Assembly: GCA_900313775.1 (NCBI GenBank)
Contig: OMSP01000223.1
Span: forward strand, 1-12,785
Source of the DNA: an uncultured Eubacteriales bacterium
Lineage (GTDB): Bacteria > Bacillota > Clostridia > Lachnospirales > Lachnospiraceae
Reading direction: 5' to 3'
Length of the DNA: 12,785 nucleotides
Part shown: positions 1 to 9,300 of the stretch, piece after piece
How positions within the stretch are numbered: position 1 is the stretch's first letter
Layout of the letters: the number at the start of each line of letters is the position of its first letter
Translations under genes and position numbers: made by a program
The notes under the pieces: model-generated
The model's database searches: none
Seen by the model: the letters and a program-made list of their open reading frames with translations, nothing else
Told to the model about the DNA's origin: nothing

Positions 1-741
1 GGTTATCCGGATATGATCCCCTACAATGCATTTCGACAGAACGGCGACTTTATCTATTATGATCAGGAGTTCTGTATCAGGGACTGTCCTGCCGGTTATA
101 TCATGCACCGCGCGCTGCGGTACACCTGGTTCCATATCCCGGAGCTCGAGCAGGTGCTCCCTCTGGAGGAGATCAAGCGGCATTTTGGACTGACGGACAG
201 ATGGGAAGAGTATGCGCACAGAGAAGACTCTTTCACTGAGAAAAACCGTGACCGCGCAGCGCATGCGCAGATCTATCAATGGGCCTGGAGCAAAAAACCG
301 TACGGGGTGGGACTGCTCATGGGTGTGTTCGATCTGTTTCACACCGGTCATGTCAACCTGATCCGGCGGGCCAAAGAGCGCTGCCGGTATCTGCGGGTCG
401 GCGTATTGAGTGACAAGCTTGTACGAATGTATAAAAAGAAAGATCCGGCGGTATCCCAGGAGGACCGTATGGAGGTGCTTCGCTCTGTCGGTCTCGTCGA
501 TGAGGTCGTCCTGATCGACGGAGATTATGTCTCCAAGGCGGAAGAATGGCATAAACGGCCGTACGACTGTTTTTTCTCGGGTGATGACTATGCAGGCAAC
601 GCCTTCTGGGAGGAGGAAAAGAAGATCCTCCGGGAACTCGGAGCAGAGATGGAGTTTTTTCCGTATACGCAGCATATAAGCACGACTTCCATACAGGAGA
701 AGATGAGAGAAGACGATGATAGAGCGCGAACCGACAATTGA
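1..741 (+). CDS. C-terminal part of a protein ending in a cytidylyltransferase domain (5' partial)
   Basis: The frame is open to the left edge (codons for G-Y-P-D precede the Met at 13), so the true start is probably upstream and this is a C-terminal fragment. From about position 292 it carries a nucleotidylyltransferase domain: GVFDLFHTGH, with the HxGH signature at 340-351, binds the CTP phosphates; EDRMEVLRSVGLVDEVV follows; and ISTTSI at 676-693 is the conserved C-terminal nucleotide-binding motif. Members of this family (TagD/GCT- and LicC-like) make CDP-glycerol, CDP-choline, CDP-ethanolamine or similar activated alcohols in the cytoplasm. The first ~95 codons (key segment FIYYDQEFCIRDCPAGYIM) are not cytidylyltransferase; they resemble the C-terminal tail of a methyltransferase- or glycosyltransferase-like domain seen in Clostridia fusions, recalled from family knowledge and not searched. 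The gene overlaps the LicD gene by 26 bases. Exact substrate cannot be told; ATP- rather than CTP-use is possible. Confidence 0.88.
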   Translation, partial: GYPDMIPYNAFRQNGDFIYYDQEFCIRDCPAGYIMHRALRYTWFHIPELEQVLPLEEIKRHFGLTDRWEEYAHREDSFTEKNRDRAAHAQIYQWAWSKKPYGVGLLMGVFDLFHTGHVNLIRRAKERCRYLRVGVLSDKLVRMYKKKDPAVSQEDRMEVLRSVGLVDEVVLIDGDYVSKAEEWHKRPYDCFFSGDDYAGNAFWEEEKKILRELGAEMEFFPYTQHISTTSIQEKMREDDDRARTDN

Positions 742-2083
742 ACAGGCGGCCAGAGAGTACTTTGACAGCCGCGGTATCGTGCTTGCCGTACGCTGCTCTC
801 GATGTGTCCGTGCGTCCCGGCTCAAGCTGACTGCAGTTGAGGATGAGCAGCGGCTCACCATGAAGGTACATTACATCGGACCGGCAGAAGAACATTCGGA
901 AGAAGCCGTATCTGATAACGACCCCTGGTGTTATCGGTGGATCGGGTCGCCTTTCCCTGAAACGCCAAGAGAAAGTTTGTCTTACGGGTTTGTCAGGGAT
1001 GGGGCAGGAGATGTCTGGATGGACTGCTATGCCCATGTGTGTCTGAGAGACCCCTCTCTCTATGATAAGGGCGTCAGAATTGAGCTGGAAGTTCCCGAGA
1101 TCGTAGCTGAGAAGCGGCCAAACTGGCAAATCCTCTGTAATGGGGAAGTGATGATGAGCGGGACGATCACAAGCGCAGGCCGTATTTCCGGAACGATCGA
1201 TATCAGGAATGTCAGTCAGGAACTGATAACATATATCACCGATCTGCGAAGACAGCAGAAGATCGTTATCTCGGAGATCGGGCGGATATGTGATAAATAC
1301 CATCTGAACTGGTATTTGATCTGCGGCGGATTGATCGGATTAGTGCGCGATCATGCTCTGATTCCCTGGGATGATGATCTGGACATAGCCATGTCTTTTG
1401 ATGATTATCAGCGGTTTGTCTCTGCGGTTCGTTCGGAGTGGTCTGACGGCCGTATGGTCCTTGTGCTTCCGGAGGAGTACGGGGACGGTGTGTTTCTCGA
1501 TCAAATGTCACGTGTCGTGTATATGCGGGAATGTATTTTCGGCGATCCCTTTGAGCGGCTGGGTAAGAAGGCGAGAACCGATCTTCATAATCATTTAGCT
1601 ATGGATCTTTATATCTTACAAGATGCTTATGAAAACAGGTTCAAACATTGGCTGCAGACGCGAACTTTGCAGTTTCTGTACGGTTTGGCGCTGGGACACA
1701 GAGAAGTCAGTTCTTTCGCCGGCAATCGCTGGGAGGCCAGGGGCAAAGTGGCAGCGGCAAAGATCCTGTCCCGTATTGGGCGGCATATGCCGCTTGCATT
1801 TATACAGCGGCGGTATGATGCAGTTATGCGCCGGAGCACACACAAAAGAGGACGGTCTTATTTTCAGGCAAACGGATACCACGCCTGTGTGCCGATCCGT
1901 TTTGACAAATCGTGGTTTGGCCGAGGCATAAGGATGATGTCGCACGGAATGGAATTCCGTGTTCCGGTACAGGCAGATAAGTTTTTGAAAAAAATGTACG
2001 GTAACTATCGGGAACCGCCTTTCTTCTTTTATCGCAAGCCGGCTCATTGGAGAGGCGCAGAAGAAGAGTTTTACGGCGGATGA
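716..2083 (+). CDS. LicD-family phosphotransferase with N-terminal extension
   Basis: LicD proteins transfer phosphocholine or related phospho-alcohols from a CDP-activated donor to surface glycans or teichoic acids. The 455-residue product has the family core: GGLIGLVRDHALIPWDDDLD at residues 204-223, with the Asp cluster D219-D221 and D223 expected to bind metal and donor, then FDDYQRF. The core starts near residue 175 (DLRRQQKIVISEIGRICDKY), as LicD domains usually do, and runs to the C terminus. The first ~170 residues are extra; they look beta-rich, contain a CxxC (C27, C30), and I do not recognise them. The ATG at 716 lies inside the end of the upstream gene; AGGAGA at 695-700 is 15 bases away, rather far, with purine-rich sequence in between, so the start is likely but not certain. 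The cytidylyltransferase directly upstream could supply its CDP-linked donor. The acceptor and the transferred group are unknown. Confidence 0.94.
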   Translation: MIEREPTIEQAAREYFDSRGIVLAVRCSRCVRASRLKLTAVEDEQRLTMKVHYIGPAEEHSEEAVSDNDPWCYRWIGSPFPETPRESLSYGFVRDGAGDVWMDCYAHVCLRDPSLYDKGVRIELEVPEIVAEKRPNWQILCNGEVMMSGTITSAGRISGTIDIRNVSQELITYITDLRRQQKIVISEIGRICDKYHLNWYLICGGLIGLVRDHALIPWDDDLDIAMSFDDYQRFVSAVRSEWSDGRMVLVLPEEYGDGVFLDQMSRVVYMRECIFGDPFERLGKKARTDLHNHLAMDLYILQDAYENRFKHWLQTRTLQFLYGLALGHREVSSFAGNRWEARGKVAAAKILSRIGRHMPLAFIQRRYDAVMRRSTHKRGRSYFQANGYHACVPIRFDKSWFGRGIRMMSHGMEFRVPVQADKFLKKMYGNYREPPFFFYRKPAHWRGAEEEFYGG

Positions 2084-2099
2084 AGAGGCTTGACAGGGT

Positions 2100-3014
2100 A
2101 TGAAAAAACCATATCGCATAATAATCTGGGGACACGAGAGAGTCTACCGTAGCAAGATCAATATACTAAACTGTCTTGAGGAACACGGTGATATAGAGGT
2201 CGTCGGTATTACGGGCCGCAATCCGAGGGGGATAAGGGCGTTTGACGGTCATCCGTTTATTCCGCGCGAACTGGTCACCGGGATCGATCATGACTATATC
2301 CTGATCATGGCCGGTGATGCCTTCGAGAAAGAGATCATCGAGAGTTATATGCAGATGCCCGGAGCCGATCGTAAAAAACTGATCCCTGGGAGGGTGCTTG
2401 ATATCCCGGGTTTGTCATTCGACAGATATCTCGAGATAAAGAATTCCCGGATGACCTTTTTCTCTCCGATGTGCTGGGCCGGGGTACTGTACCACGCGCT
2501 GGGGATGGAATGTCTGTCTCCGATCAAAAATATGTGGATCACGGAACAAGACTATTTGAAATTTCTCGAGAACTTTGAATACTATCTTGAACTTACGCCG
2601 GAATTCGCGTTCAGGGAGCCGAATGCTTTGGAACCGCAAGCAGGCGATCACCCGGTGCTGAGACTGGGCGATATAGAGCTGCACTGCCTTCACTACAAAT
2701 CAGCCGAAAGAGCGGTCGATGATTGGATCCGGAGAAGAAAAAAAGTCAACCCGGACAACCTGTTTGCCATGATGTTCACGGAGGACCGGGAGATCGAACG
2801 GCGATTCAACCGCCTGACAACGATCGGGCGCAAGCTGTGTCTGGTACCGTATCCGACGGATGAAGCCTGTTCCCGCTTCCTTCCCAAGACCAAAAAATGG
2901 TATTGGATGGATGTAAACGATTCCCTGATCGACAAGCCGGCATTCGACATATACTCTTTGTTTTTCGGAGAGGTGAAAATGCGCATTTCATATGATCCTC
3001 CAAACGAAAAATAA
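2100..3014 (+). CDS. DUF1919 family protein, probable surface-polysaccharide gene
   Basis: The 304-residue product matches the DUF1919 pattern from about residue 116: a Cys-Trp near the start (FFSPMCWAGVLYHALGM), an SPI...MWITEQDYLKFLENFEYYL helix, RLGDIELHCLHYKS at 188-201, and W209 followed by RRRKKVNPDNLF. DUF1919 proteins occur in capsule and exopolysaccharide clusters; their chemistry is not established to my knowledge. Residues 1-105 form a separate Rossmann-like half (RIIIWGHERV, then EVVGITGR and DYILIMAG strands), like the nucleotide- or CoA-binding half of sugar-modifying enzymes; this assignment is by pattern only. The start is 16 bases after the LicD stop, with GAAGAGG at 2082-2088 as the likely ribosome binding site. 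It is the last gene before a strong terminator, so it closes the glycan operon. It could act as a transferase on the glycan, but that is inference. Confidence 0.9.
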   Translation: MKKPYRIIIWGHERVYRSKINILNCLEEHGDIEVVGITGRNPRGIRAFDGHPFIPRELVTGIDHDYILIMAGDAFEKEIIESYMQMPGADRKKLIPGRVLDIPGLSFDRYLEIKNSRMTFFSPMCWAGVLYHALGMECLSPIKNMWITEQDYLKFLENFEYYLELTPEFAFREPNALEPQAGDHPVLRLGDIELHCLHYKSAERAVDDWIRRRKKVNPDNLFAMMFTEDREIERRFNRLTTIGRKLCLVPYPTDEACSRFLPKTKKWYWMDVNDSLIDKPAFDIYSLFFGEVKMRISYDPPNEK

Positions 3015-3053
3015 CGGAGACTGTCCGAACAGTGGCTGAACAGATCAGATTTG

Positions 3054-3095
3054 AAACAATCCTTCTTAATTAATATAAGAAAAGGATTGTTTTTT
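3054..3095 (+). terminator. Rho-independent terminator of the glycan operon
   Basis: AAACAATCCTT at 3054-3064 pairs perfectly with AAGGATTGTTT at 3082-3092, and an inner CTTA/TAAG pair (3065-3068, 3076-3079) extends the helix. The T-run at 3090-3095 follows directly. It sits 40 bases after the DUF1919 stop and 119 bases before the adhesin start, so it should separate the two transcription units. The AT-rich stem with flanking A- and T-runs on both sides could also work in reverse, but no gene points towards it from the right. Confidence 0.9.
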
Positions 3096-3115
3096 ATTGG
3101 TTTCCATGATATGCT
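3087..3115 (+). promoter_or_regulatory. Possible extended -10 promoter for the adhesin gene
   Basis: TTGTTT at 3087-3092 (4 of 6 to the -35 consensus) is 17 bases from TATGCT at 3110-3115 (4 of 6 to the -10), which is preceded by TG at 3107-3108, making an extended -10. This would give a leader of roughly 90 bases. The -35 lies inside the terminator arm, so it is only a candidate. An alternative is the AT-rich TAGATATAAAG at 3120-3130. Confidence 0.35.
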
Positions 3116-3139
3116 TTATTAGATATAAAGTCGGTATTC

Positions 3140-3161
3140 ATGGGCTGTTATCGGCAGCCAT
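3140..3161 (+). other. Leader hairpin upstream of the adhesin gene
   Basis: ATGGGCTG at 3140-3147 can pair with CAGCCAT at 3155-3161 around a TTATCGG loop, with one bulged G. No T-run follows, so it is not a terminator. It could affect mRNA stability or translation of the giant gene, or be chance. No riboswitch family was recognised. Confidence 0.3.
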
Positions 3162-3201
3162 CAGAATTGACAATTTAACCTGAGAACCGGGACTTCAATA
3201 T

Positions 3202-3208
3202 GGAGAGG
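3202..3208 (+). promoter_or_regulatory. Strong ribosome binding site deciding the adhesin start
   Basis: GGAGAGG ends 5 bases before the ATG at 3214, which is near-ideal spacing for a Firmicutes gene. A second in-frame ATG at 3247 has AGGAAG at 3235-3240, also well spaced, so a start 11 codons later remains possible. Confidence 0.75.
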
Positions 3209-3213
3209 ACATT

Positions 3214-3345
3214 ATGAAGAAAAACGATGAGGTCAGGAAGACAGGCATGAATATAAGAGTGAAGCGGGCAGGGAAAATACTTGCTCTGTTATTGGCTGTG
3301 GTTTTGGCAGTCAATTCACCGTTGATGAGCATGGCTTCTCATGCG
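3214..3345 (+). other. Signal peptide coding segment of the adhesin
   Basis: Residues 1-44 have a Lys/Arg-rich n-region (MKKNDEVRK, then RVKRAGK), a hydrophobic core at 22-33, and small residues at -3/-1 before A41 (S39, A41) or A44 (S42, A44). No lipobox Cys is present, so it is a Sec type I signal and not a lipoprotein signal. Confidence 0.85.
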
Positions 3346-6300
3346 GAAGGAGAGAGCGGGTCACCGGACCAGCAGACCGTACAGACGACGGATGCCGGCG
3401 CTCAGCCTTCGGCCGCAGAAGAACCGTCCGATTCTTCTGAACCTGCTGTCCAGAAGAAAGAAGAGACAAAGAAACCTTCATCCGAACCTGCTGAGTCCGC
3501 CAAGCCTGAGACAAAGAAGGATGACAGCGAATCCTCCAAGGACGGCGATGCAGACGATAAGACGGAAAAAGAGGATAATCCCTGGTCTGATCTGATGTCC
3601 GTTAAAGAACTGGGAGATCTTCCGGTCACGGTCGCAGATGCAACGATCGAATATAAAGGCGAAGACGCCCCCGCTGTCAATGAGCGCGGATGGTATGCCA
3701 ACATCTATTATCTCTATCAGAAAGATGGTCATTCTGTCACTTTCTCCGACGATTTCACATTAAAATATCAGCTTATATTTGAGAGCAGCAAAGACTATGA
3801 GGCGAATACAGTAGAGCTGCGCGTCCCGTTGAGCCTTGTCAAGACGAAGGACGGCAAGGAGATCGCTCCGGATGCTGTCGGTGTGCCCCGTCTGACTGAC
3901 GGTAAGACACAGAAGTCACACAAGACTTTCTTCAATTACAAAATCGATACCAAGAAGAACGAGATCGTCTTCTTCAACTATACAGAGATCCCCGCCAACA
4001 CGATCAGTGCCTGGCAAGTATCCTATCAGGACATCGACATATCCGAGGTCGAAGAGGAAGCGTCCTGGTCATTTGTTCCCGAGGTAACTGTCAAGAACGG
4101 AAGCGAGAAGGAGCATCTGAAGGACAACGAGCTCCTCCCGATAGAGGGAACAGTAAATAACAAGAAGGAAGCTGCACCGGAATCTGAGAAAGAAGATACG
4201 GACAAAAAGGATATCGAAGACACAGCAGACGATACAGATACACAGACAGGTACCGAGTCAGAGAAAGAATATGCTGTCAGTGAACTGAAAGATAATCCTG
4301 AAGACGAAGCCGGAGCGGCCAGGACTGATAAAGCGGAAAAGCCCACTCTGATGCAGAAGGCTGCTTCGCTGCTGAGAGCTGATGCCAGCGATCACAGCGA
4401 GTATTGGACTTATGAGATCTATTATGTAAATGAGACCAGTCCAAACAGTGTTTCAAAGAGCGATGACTTCAAACTCAAATACCAGATGCAGTTCAACAAC
4501 AGCGTTGATATCGAGGCGGGCAAAGCTCTTATCCGGATACCGACTGATATGATCCAGTACGGGCATCCGCTTCACGATGAGCAGAAAACAACTCTGTATC
4601 CGTCAGATATCGGCATTCCCGAAGGCACACCTGATGATCCGGTTCCGACAAGGAAGTCTTCCTTTAATTATTATAAAGAGACCGGTGAGGACGGAAGAGA
4701 GTATTATGTCTTCTTCAACTATGAAAAGATAGATGCTAATTCAAAAAATGCATGGCAGATCCTCTACAATCGTGTCAATGTCATGGAGATCGAGGATCAA
4801 TACTCTTGGTCCGTTTCCCCGACTGTCAATGTAACGATCCAGGGAGAAGACGGTGAGATCGAACAGACCCTTGATGAAAATGAAATCACACCGCTGAGCG
4901 GCTATGTCAACACAAGAGTTCAGTTACAGACAACGACTAAAGTGCCTTACTCATCCGGGAAGGCATACACTCCGGGTCTGTATACAAAAAAACAGGTTCT
5001 GGAATATGCTCCGAATGCTGACACTATGCTTATTCCGGGAACCGATCAAAAGCTCTTCGACCACTTTGATGAATACTATTATGTTGTCTGGCAGGTGCGT
5101 ATGAACGGTTATGCCACGCAACCCTGGAATTTGGATATATATGAGAGCTTGTATCAAGACAATCCTTATTATTACGATAACGGCTTTTTCCTGAATCTTC
5201 CCTATCAGGCAGGTGCAACCAATTATTCTTCAACAGAATATAGGGCAGCGCAGTATTCCAAGTCCCGTACGATCGACCGATCCTTCTATGTGGTTAGTGC
5301 ATACCCGAAATCGACAGTCATACCCAATCAGACGGATCTCTACAATAATGTTACTGTCACTGTTGATCCTTACGATCAGAAAGACAGTGATCAGTACGGT
5401 TATCCTTATGCCTCTTGGCGGTATATTGATTACAAATGGACCTACAAAGGAGACACTATCGGCGTCTCAAAGTCCGGCGGCAGTACTTTAAACGGCTGGC
5501 TGACAGTCGATGAGAATCTACCTGACGATGAGAGCCTGGCTACCTCCGGTTTCTCGGTTTCAGGATATTGCCGCAGCTATGCGTTTACCCATTTCATCAA
5601 CAACTCTTCAGGCGGTACTATGGGAGCATACATTCCCGGTACATACACCAAGATCACTACGACGGATGATTTCGTTTACGCCTATCCGAAGGGTGCGGCA
5701 GGTGCTGACAACTATTACATCCTCACAAAGGACGATTATTATTTCAACAGCGTCAGCGTGCAGATCGGTGATGTGGGGTATGACGTTTACGAAGATGAGA
5801 CTGCCGCGACTACACCGGTTGATCAGACGCAGGGGATCGACCGTGATTTGCATGTATTTGCAATGTTCGGCGATTCAGATACGGATACCTGGGAAGAGGT
5901 GGCGGTCGTTCCCTGGAGTTCAGGCGGACAGCTCAGCTATACATTCACACCGGCACAGATCGCGCGGCAGCCTTGGCGTGTAAAGATCGAGCACAACGCA
6001 GTCGACTACGAGACCAGAAGCACGATATCCACAAATATTTCGATTAAGGGTTCGTCTCCGGCATTTAAAGAATTCCGGGACAAGGCTGTAGAAGTGGAAC
6101 TGGAGAATATCGGAGGTATCGCCGGAGAGAGATTTGTCGGAGATACGTCCTATGGCTATTTCCATGATACGACTGCTCAGCACGGTAATTACAGCGAGCC
6201 TGAGCTCATTGACAACACCATGGATCTCTGGGGAGTGCTGCTCATGCGTGATAATGCGACTGCAAGATTAAAGCGTGAGAGCAAGACGGCACATGCCGGC

Positions 6301-9300
6301 AAGGCAGGTACCATCAGAAATGATCAGGCGAACAGCCGGGCAAAGATCCGCTATCGCATGGAGGCATCAGAGGGGTATCTGTTATACAGCGATAAAGCGA
6401 TACCTTATCTGAAACAGGCCGGTAAAGATACACCATCTCCGGAGAGAAATGAAGTGATCTTTTATGATCTGCTTCCGTTCGGTGTGCAGTTTGATCCCTC
6501 CGGCACCGTAAGCGCCGGCAGGCTGTCAGAGCCGAGCACAACGCCTTCACCGACATCGGTTCAGGCAGAGAGCACATGGAACAAAGCGCAGGTCTCAGTC
6601 AGTGTTGATCCAAATGCAGATGTTATTCAGAACTATAAGGGCAGCGGACGTACACTTGTGAAGTTCCATGTCGTATACACGGGTCGGGATTCGTCAAAAT
6701 ATGATCACGGTCAGTGGTACAGTGGCTTCGGCGTTGCTTTTGATGCGTACTGTGAATATGAGACCTATGAAGAAGCATCCGAACAGCCCAACATTGTGGC
6801 TTATATTCCGGCTGACCTGGATGATGAAGGCAATCCGGTGGAAATCATCGGAACGGCGGATCAGGTATCCAAAGATGACGGAGTCGTAGTCAGCAGTGAT
6901 GGTTTTAAGGAGTATTATAAGCCGCTCGGATCAGATATCAACGGAGACGGTATCACGGATTCACGCAATGTTCTCTATGCGCAGTCCAACGTGTTTAGCG
7001 ATATTGCGATGGCCACTCAGGATTCGGCTACGAAATTTGTTCGTGCAGAGAGTGATCCTTTCGGAGTCTATAACCGAAGTACGGTGGTGACGCCTGGTCA
7101 GCAGTATGAATACAAGCTTACCGCTACAAATATGAATCCGTCTAATTCACTCAGGGACGTGGTCTTTTTCGATCGTCTGGAGAACGCGATCTATGATCGA
7201 AGAGATAAGGAACCTCACTTCTTCGATGACAGCATCAACGGTGATCAGATCGATATCTGGACGGGCTCCTTTGTGGGAGTAGGCACCGGAGAGCTGGAAG
7301 CACTGGGAATCAAACCGGTCGTTTACTACAATGCCAACAGGGATGCAGAGCAGCCGGGATACGATAATCCGGCTCATCCGAGCTCTATTTTGACAGAGGC
7401 AAACGGCTGGATCAAGGCCTCTGACTGGGATCAGGATCTGTCGGCTGTCAAAGCGGTAGCAGTAGATGCATCCCAGATGGCAAACGGCAGCGAGTACAAT
7501 CTTCCCGCGATGGCCAGCATCTCTTTCAGTGTTTTCATGAAAGCACCTGAAGAAATGCCGGAGACTGCCGTGTGGACATACAATTATCCGTCGTTCTATT
7601 CCTTTAATACAGGGACTAATTCATCGGGCTTTACCAGTGGCAATTCCTGCAAGCTCAAGATAGCAGAAGCCAGAAAGCTTGAGCTGGAGAAAAAAATCGC
7701 AGACGATGCTCCGTCTGCGAGAAAGAATGATATTTTCCGGTTCTATCTGACCTGGAAGGATGGCAATCAGGAAGCAGTCTTTTCCTATAAACAATATGAT
7801 TTATATGAGAAGAACACAGCCGGTGAATGGGTACTGAAGTCCGGATTACATGCCACGGACGCAGCCGGATCTCTGTATCTGGGAAATCGGCAGAAGGCGG
7901 TATTCAGCGGTATCGATGCTGAGAAGATCGAGATAAGAGAAGAAGAAAGTTTGCGTTGGCAGCTGGATGATTCTGAACTGGAGGGCGAAATAGATGATGA
8001 AGGCACACGTTATGTGCTGGCAGTCAATCATTTCAACCCGCTTGTGTATATAAAGAAGAATGTGGAAGGCTATCCTGCAGCTGACGTTACTGAGATTAAT
8101 CAAACTCCGTTCAAAATGCGTTTGACAGATGCTTCCGGCAATCCGGTAGCTGACAAGAAGATATATGTTGTCAAGAAAGAGATAACGAACGGAGGAGATC
8201 CCGAGATCATCGAGGATGCCAGACATAAGCTTTATGGTGCATTGGAGACGCCGAAGGTCAAGCCGCAGGGAGTGCGTGAACTCAAGACCGACTCAAACGG
8301 TGTTTTTGATATCTATCCCGGTGAAGTAATTGTTTTCCGTGCAGAAGAGGCGGGGATCAAGTACACAGTTACTGAGTTGGAAGAGTATTATTCCGAGACC
8401 TCTGACTGGACCTGCAGGACACCTTCCGTGACAAAAGAAGTCACTGTCAACGGAGTTGTCATGGAGGTGACCAACAATTATAAATGGAAAGAGCTTAAGA
8501 TCACCAAGACTGTCAAGGGCAACGGAAGACACGATGTCTCAGACACAGAGTTCACTTTCAAGCTGTATGGGACGGACGCGGATGGTAACAAGTCCGGTCA
8601 GATCACAAAATTCGAGTGGCAGATCGTTGGAGTGGATGAAGCAGACGAATGGCATCAGCCCAACGACGACGGCACGATCACAGCAGCCTGTGCCGGTAAG
8701 ACGATATATGTTCGCAATGATCCTGAAGACAGGCAGTTCAAGGCCGGCCGCAAGATCATTGTGGAAGAAGTATTGGAAGGCGAACTAGCCGAATGCTACG
8801 AGAATACGACGGGTGAAGCAGAAGTCACTCTTCCTGTCTATGCATCTGCCGGAGAAGCAGCATTTGTCAATAAATGGCTCTATCGCGATTTGGAAGTCAG
8901 CAAATCTGTCATCAAATCCGATCCGGGTGCTGCAGTAGAAAAAGAATTCACTATGGTTCTGGAGATGGCTCAGGCTCCTTCGGGAGGGGCTGAACCGGAA
9001 TATGCTCCAGTTGCCGGCAGGGAATATACACTGTATGAGGCAGGCCGCAGAGTTTACAACTATGAGGACGGTCAGACGACCGAAGAGGATGACAGCAAGC
9101 AGGAAGTGCCTCTCAAGACAGATACGGACGGTCAGTTCAAAATCAAGGACAATCAGACGGCTCGATTCGATTCACTGGCAAAAGAGGGGGCTCTCTGGCG
9201 CGTCCGGGAGAAAGCGGATAGTGATTATCCGCCGATCTCACCTGCTTTAGCTGAAGAGACGGTCAACGAGGATGATCCGGGTTATTCAGAGTATATTAGC

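Noticed and set aside
353..1303. 316-codon open frame on the - strand
   Set aside because: It is antisense to the well-supported cytidylyltransferase and LicD genes, has no family motif, and its translation is rich in Arg, Pro, Ser and Cys as expected for a shadow frame.
1616..2135. Several open frames of 70-170 codons on both strands over the LicD gene
   Set aside because: They overlap a convincing LicD reading frame, lack ribosome binding sites and motifs, and are frame shadows.
3167..3172. Perfect TTGACA -35 box
   Set aside because: No acceptable -10 lies 16-19 bases downstream; the nearest AT-rich hexamer, TTCAAT at 3194-3199, is 21 bases away and would start transcription at or past the ribosome binding site.
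4904..5983. Series of + strand open frames of 66-157 codons in another frame
   Set aside because: The long adhesin frame is continuous here; these are +1/+2 shadows rich in Arg, Ser and Ile. They do not indicate a frameshift, since the adhesin frame has no stop.
6934..6969. Complete dockerin domain
   Set aside because: Only one calcium loop is visible and no second loop with its helix follows, so a cohesin-binding dockerin is not supported.
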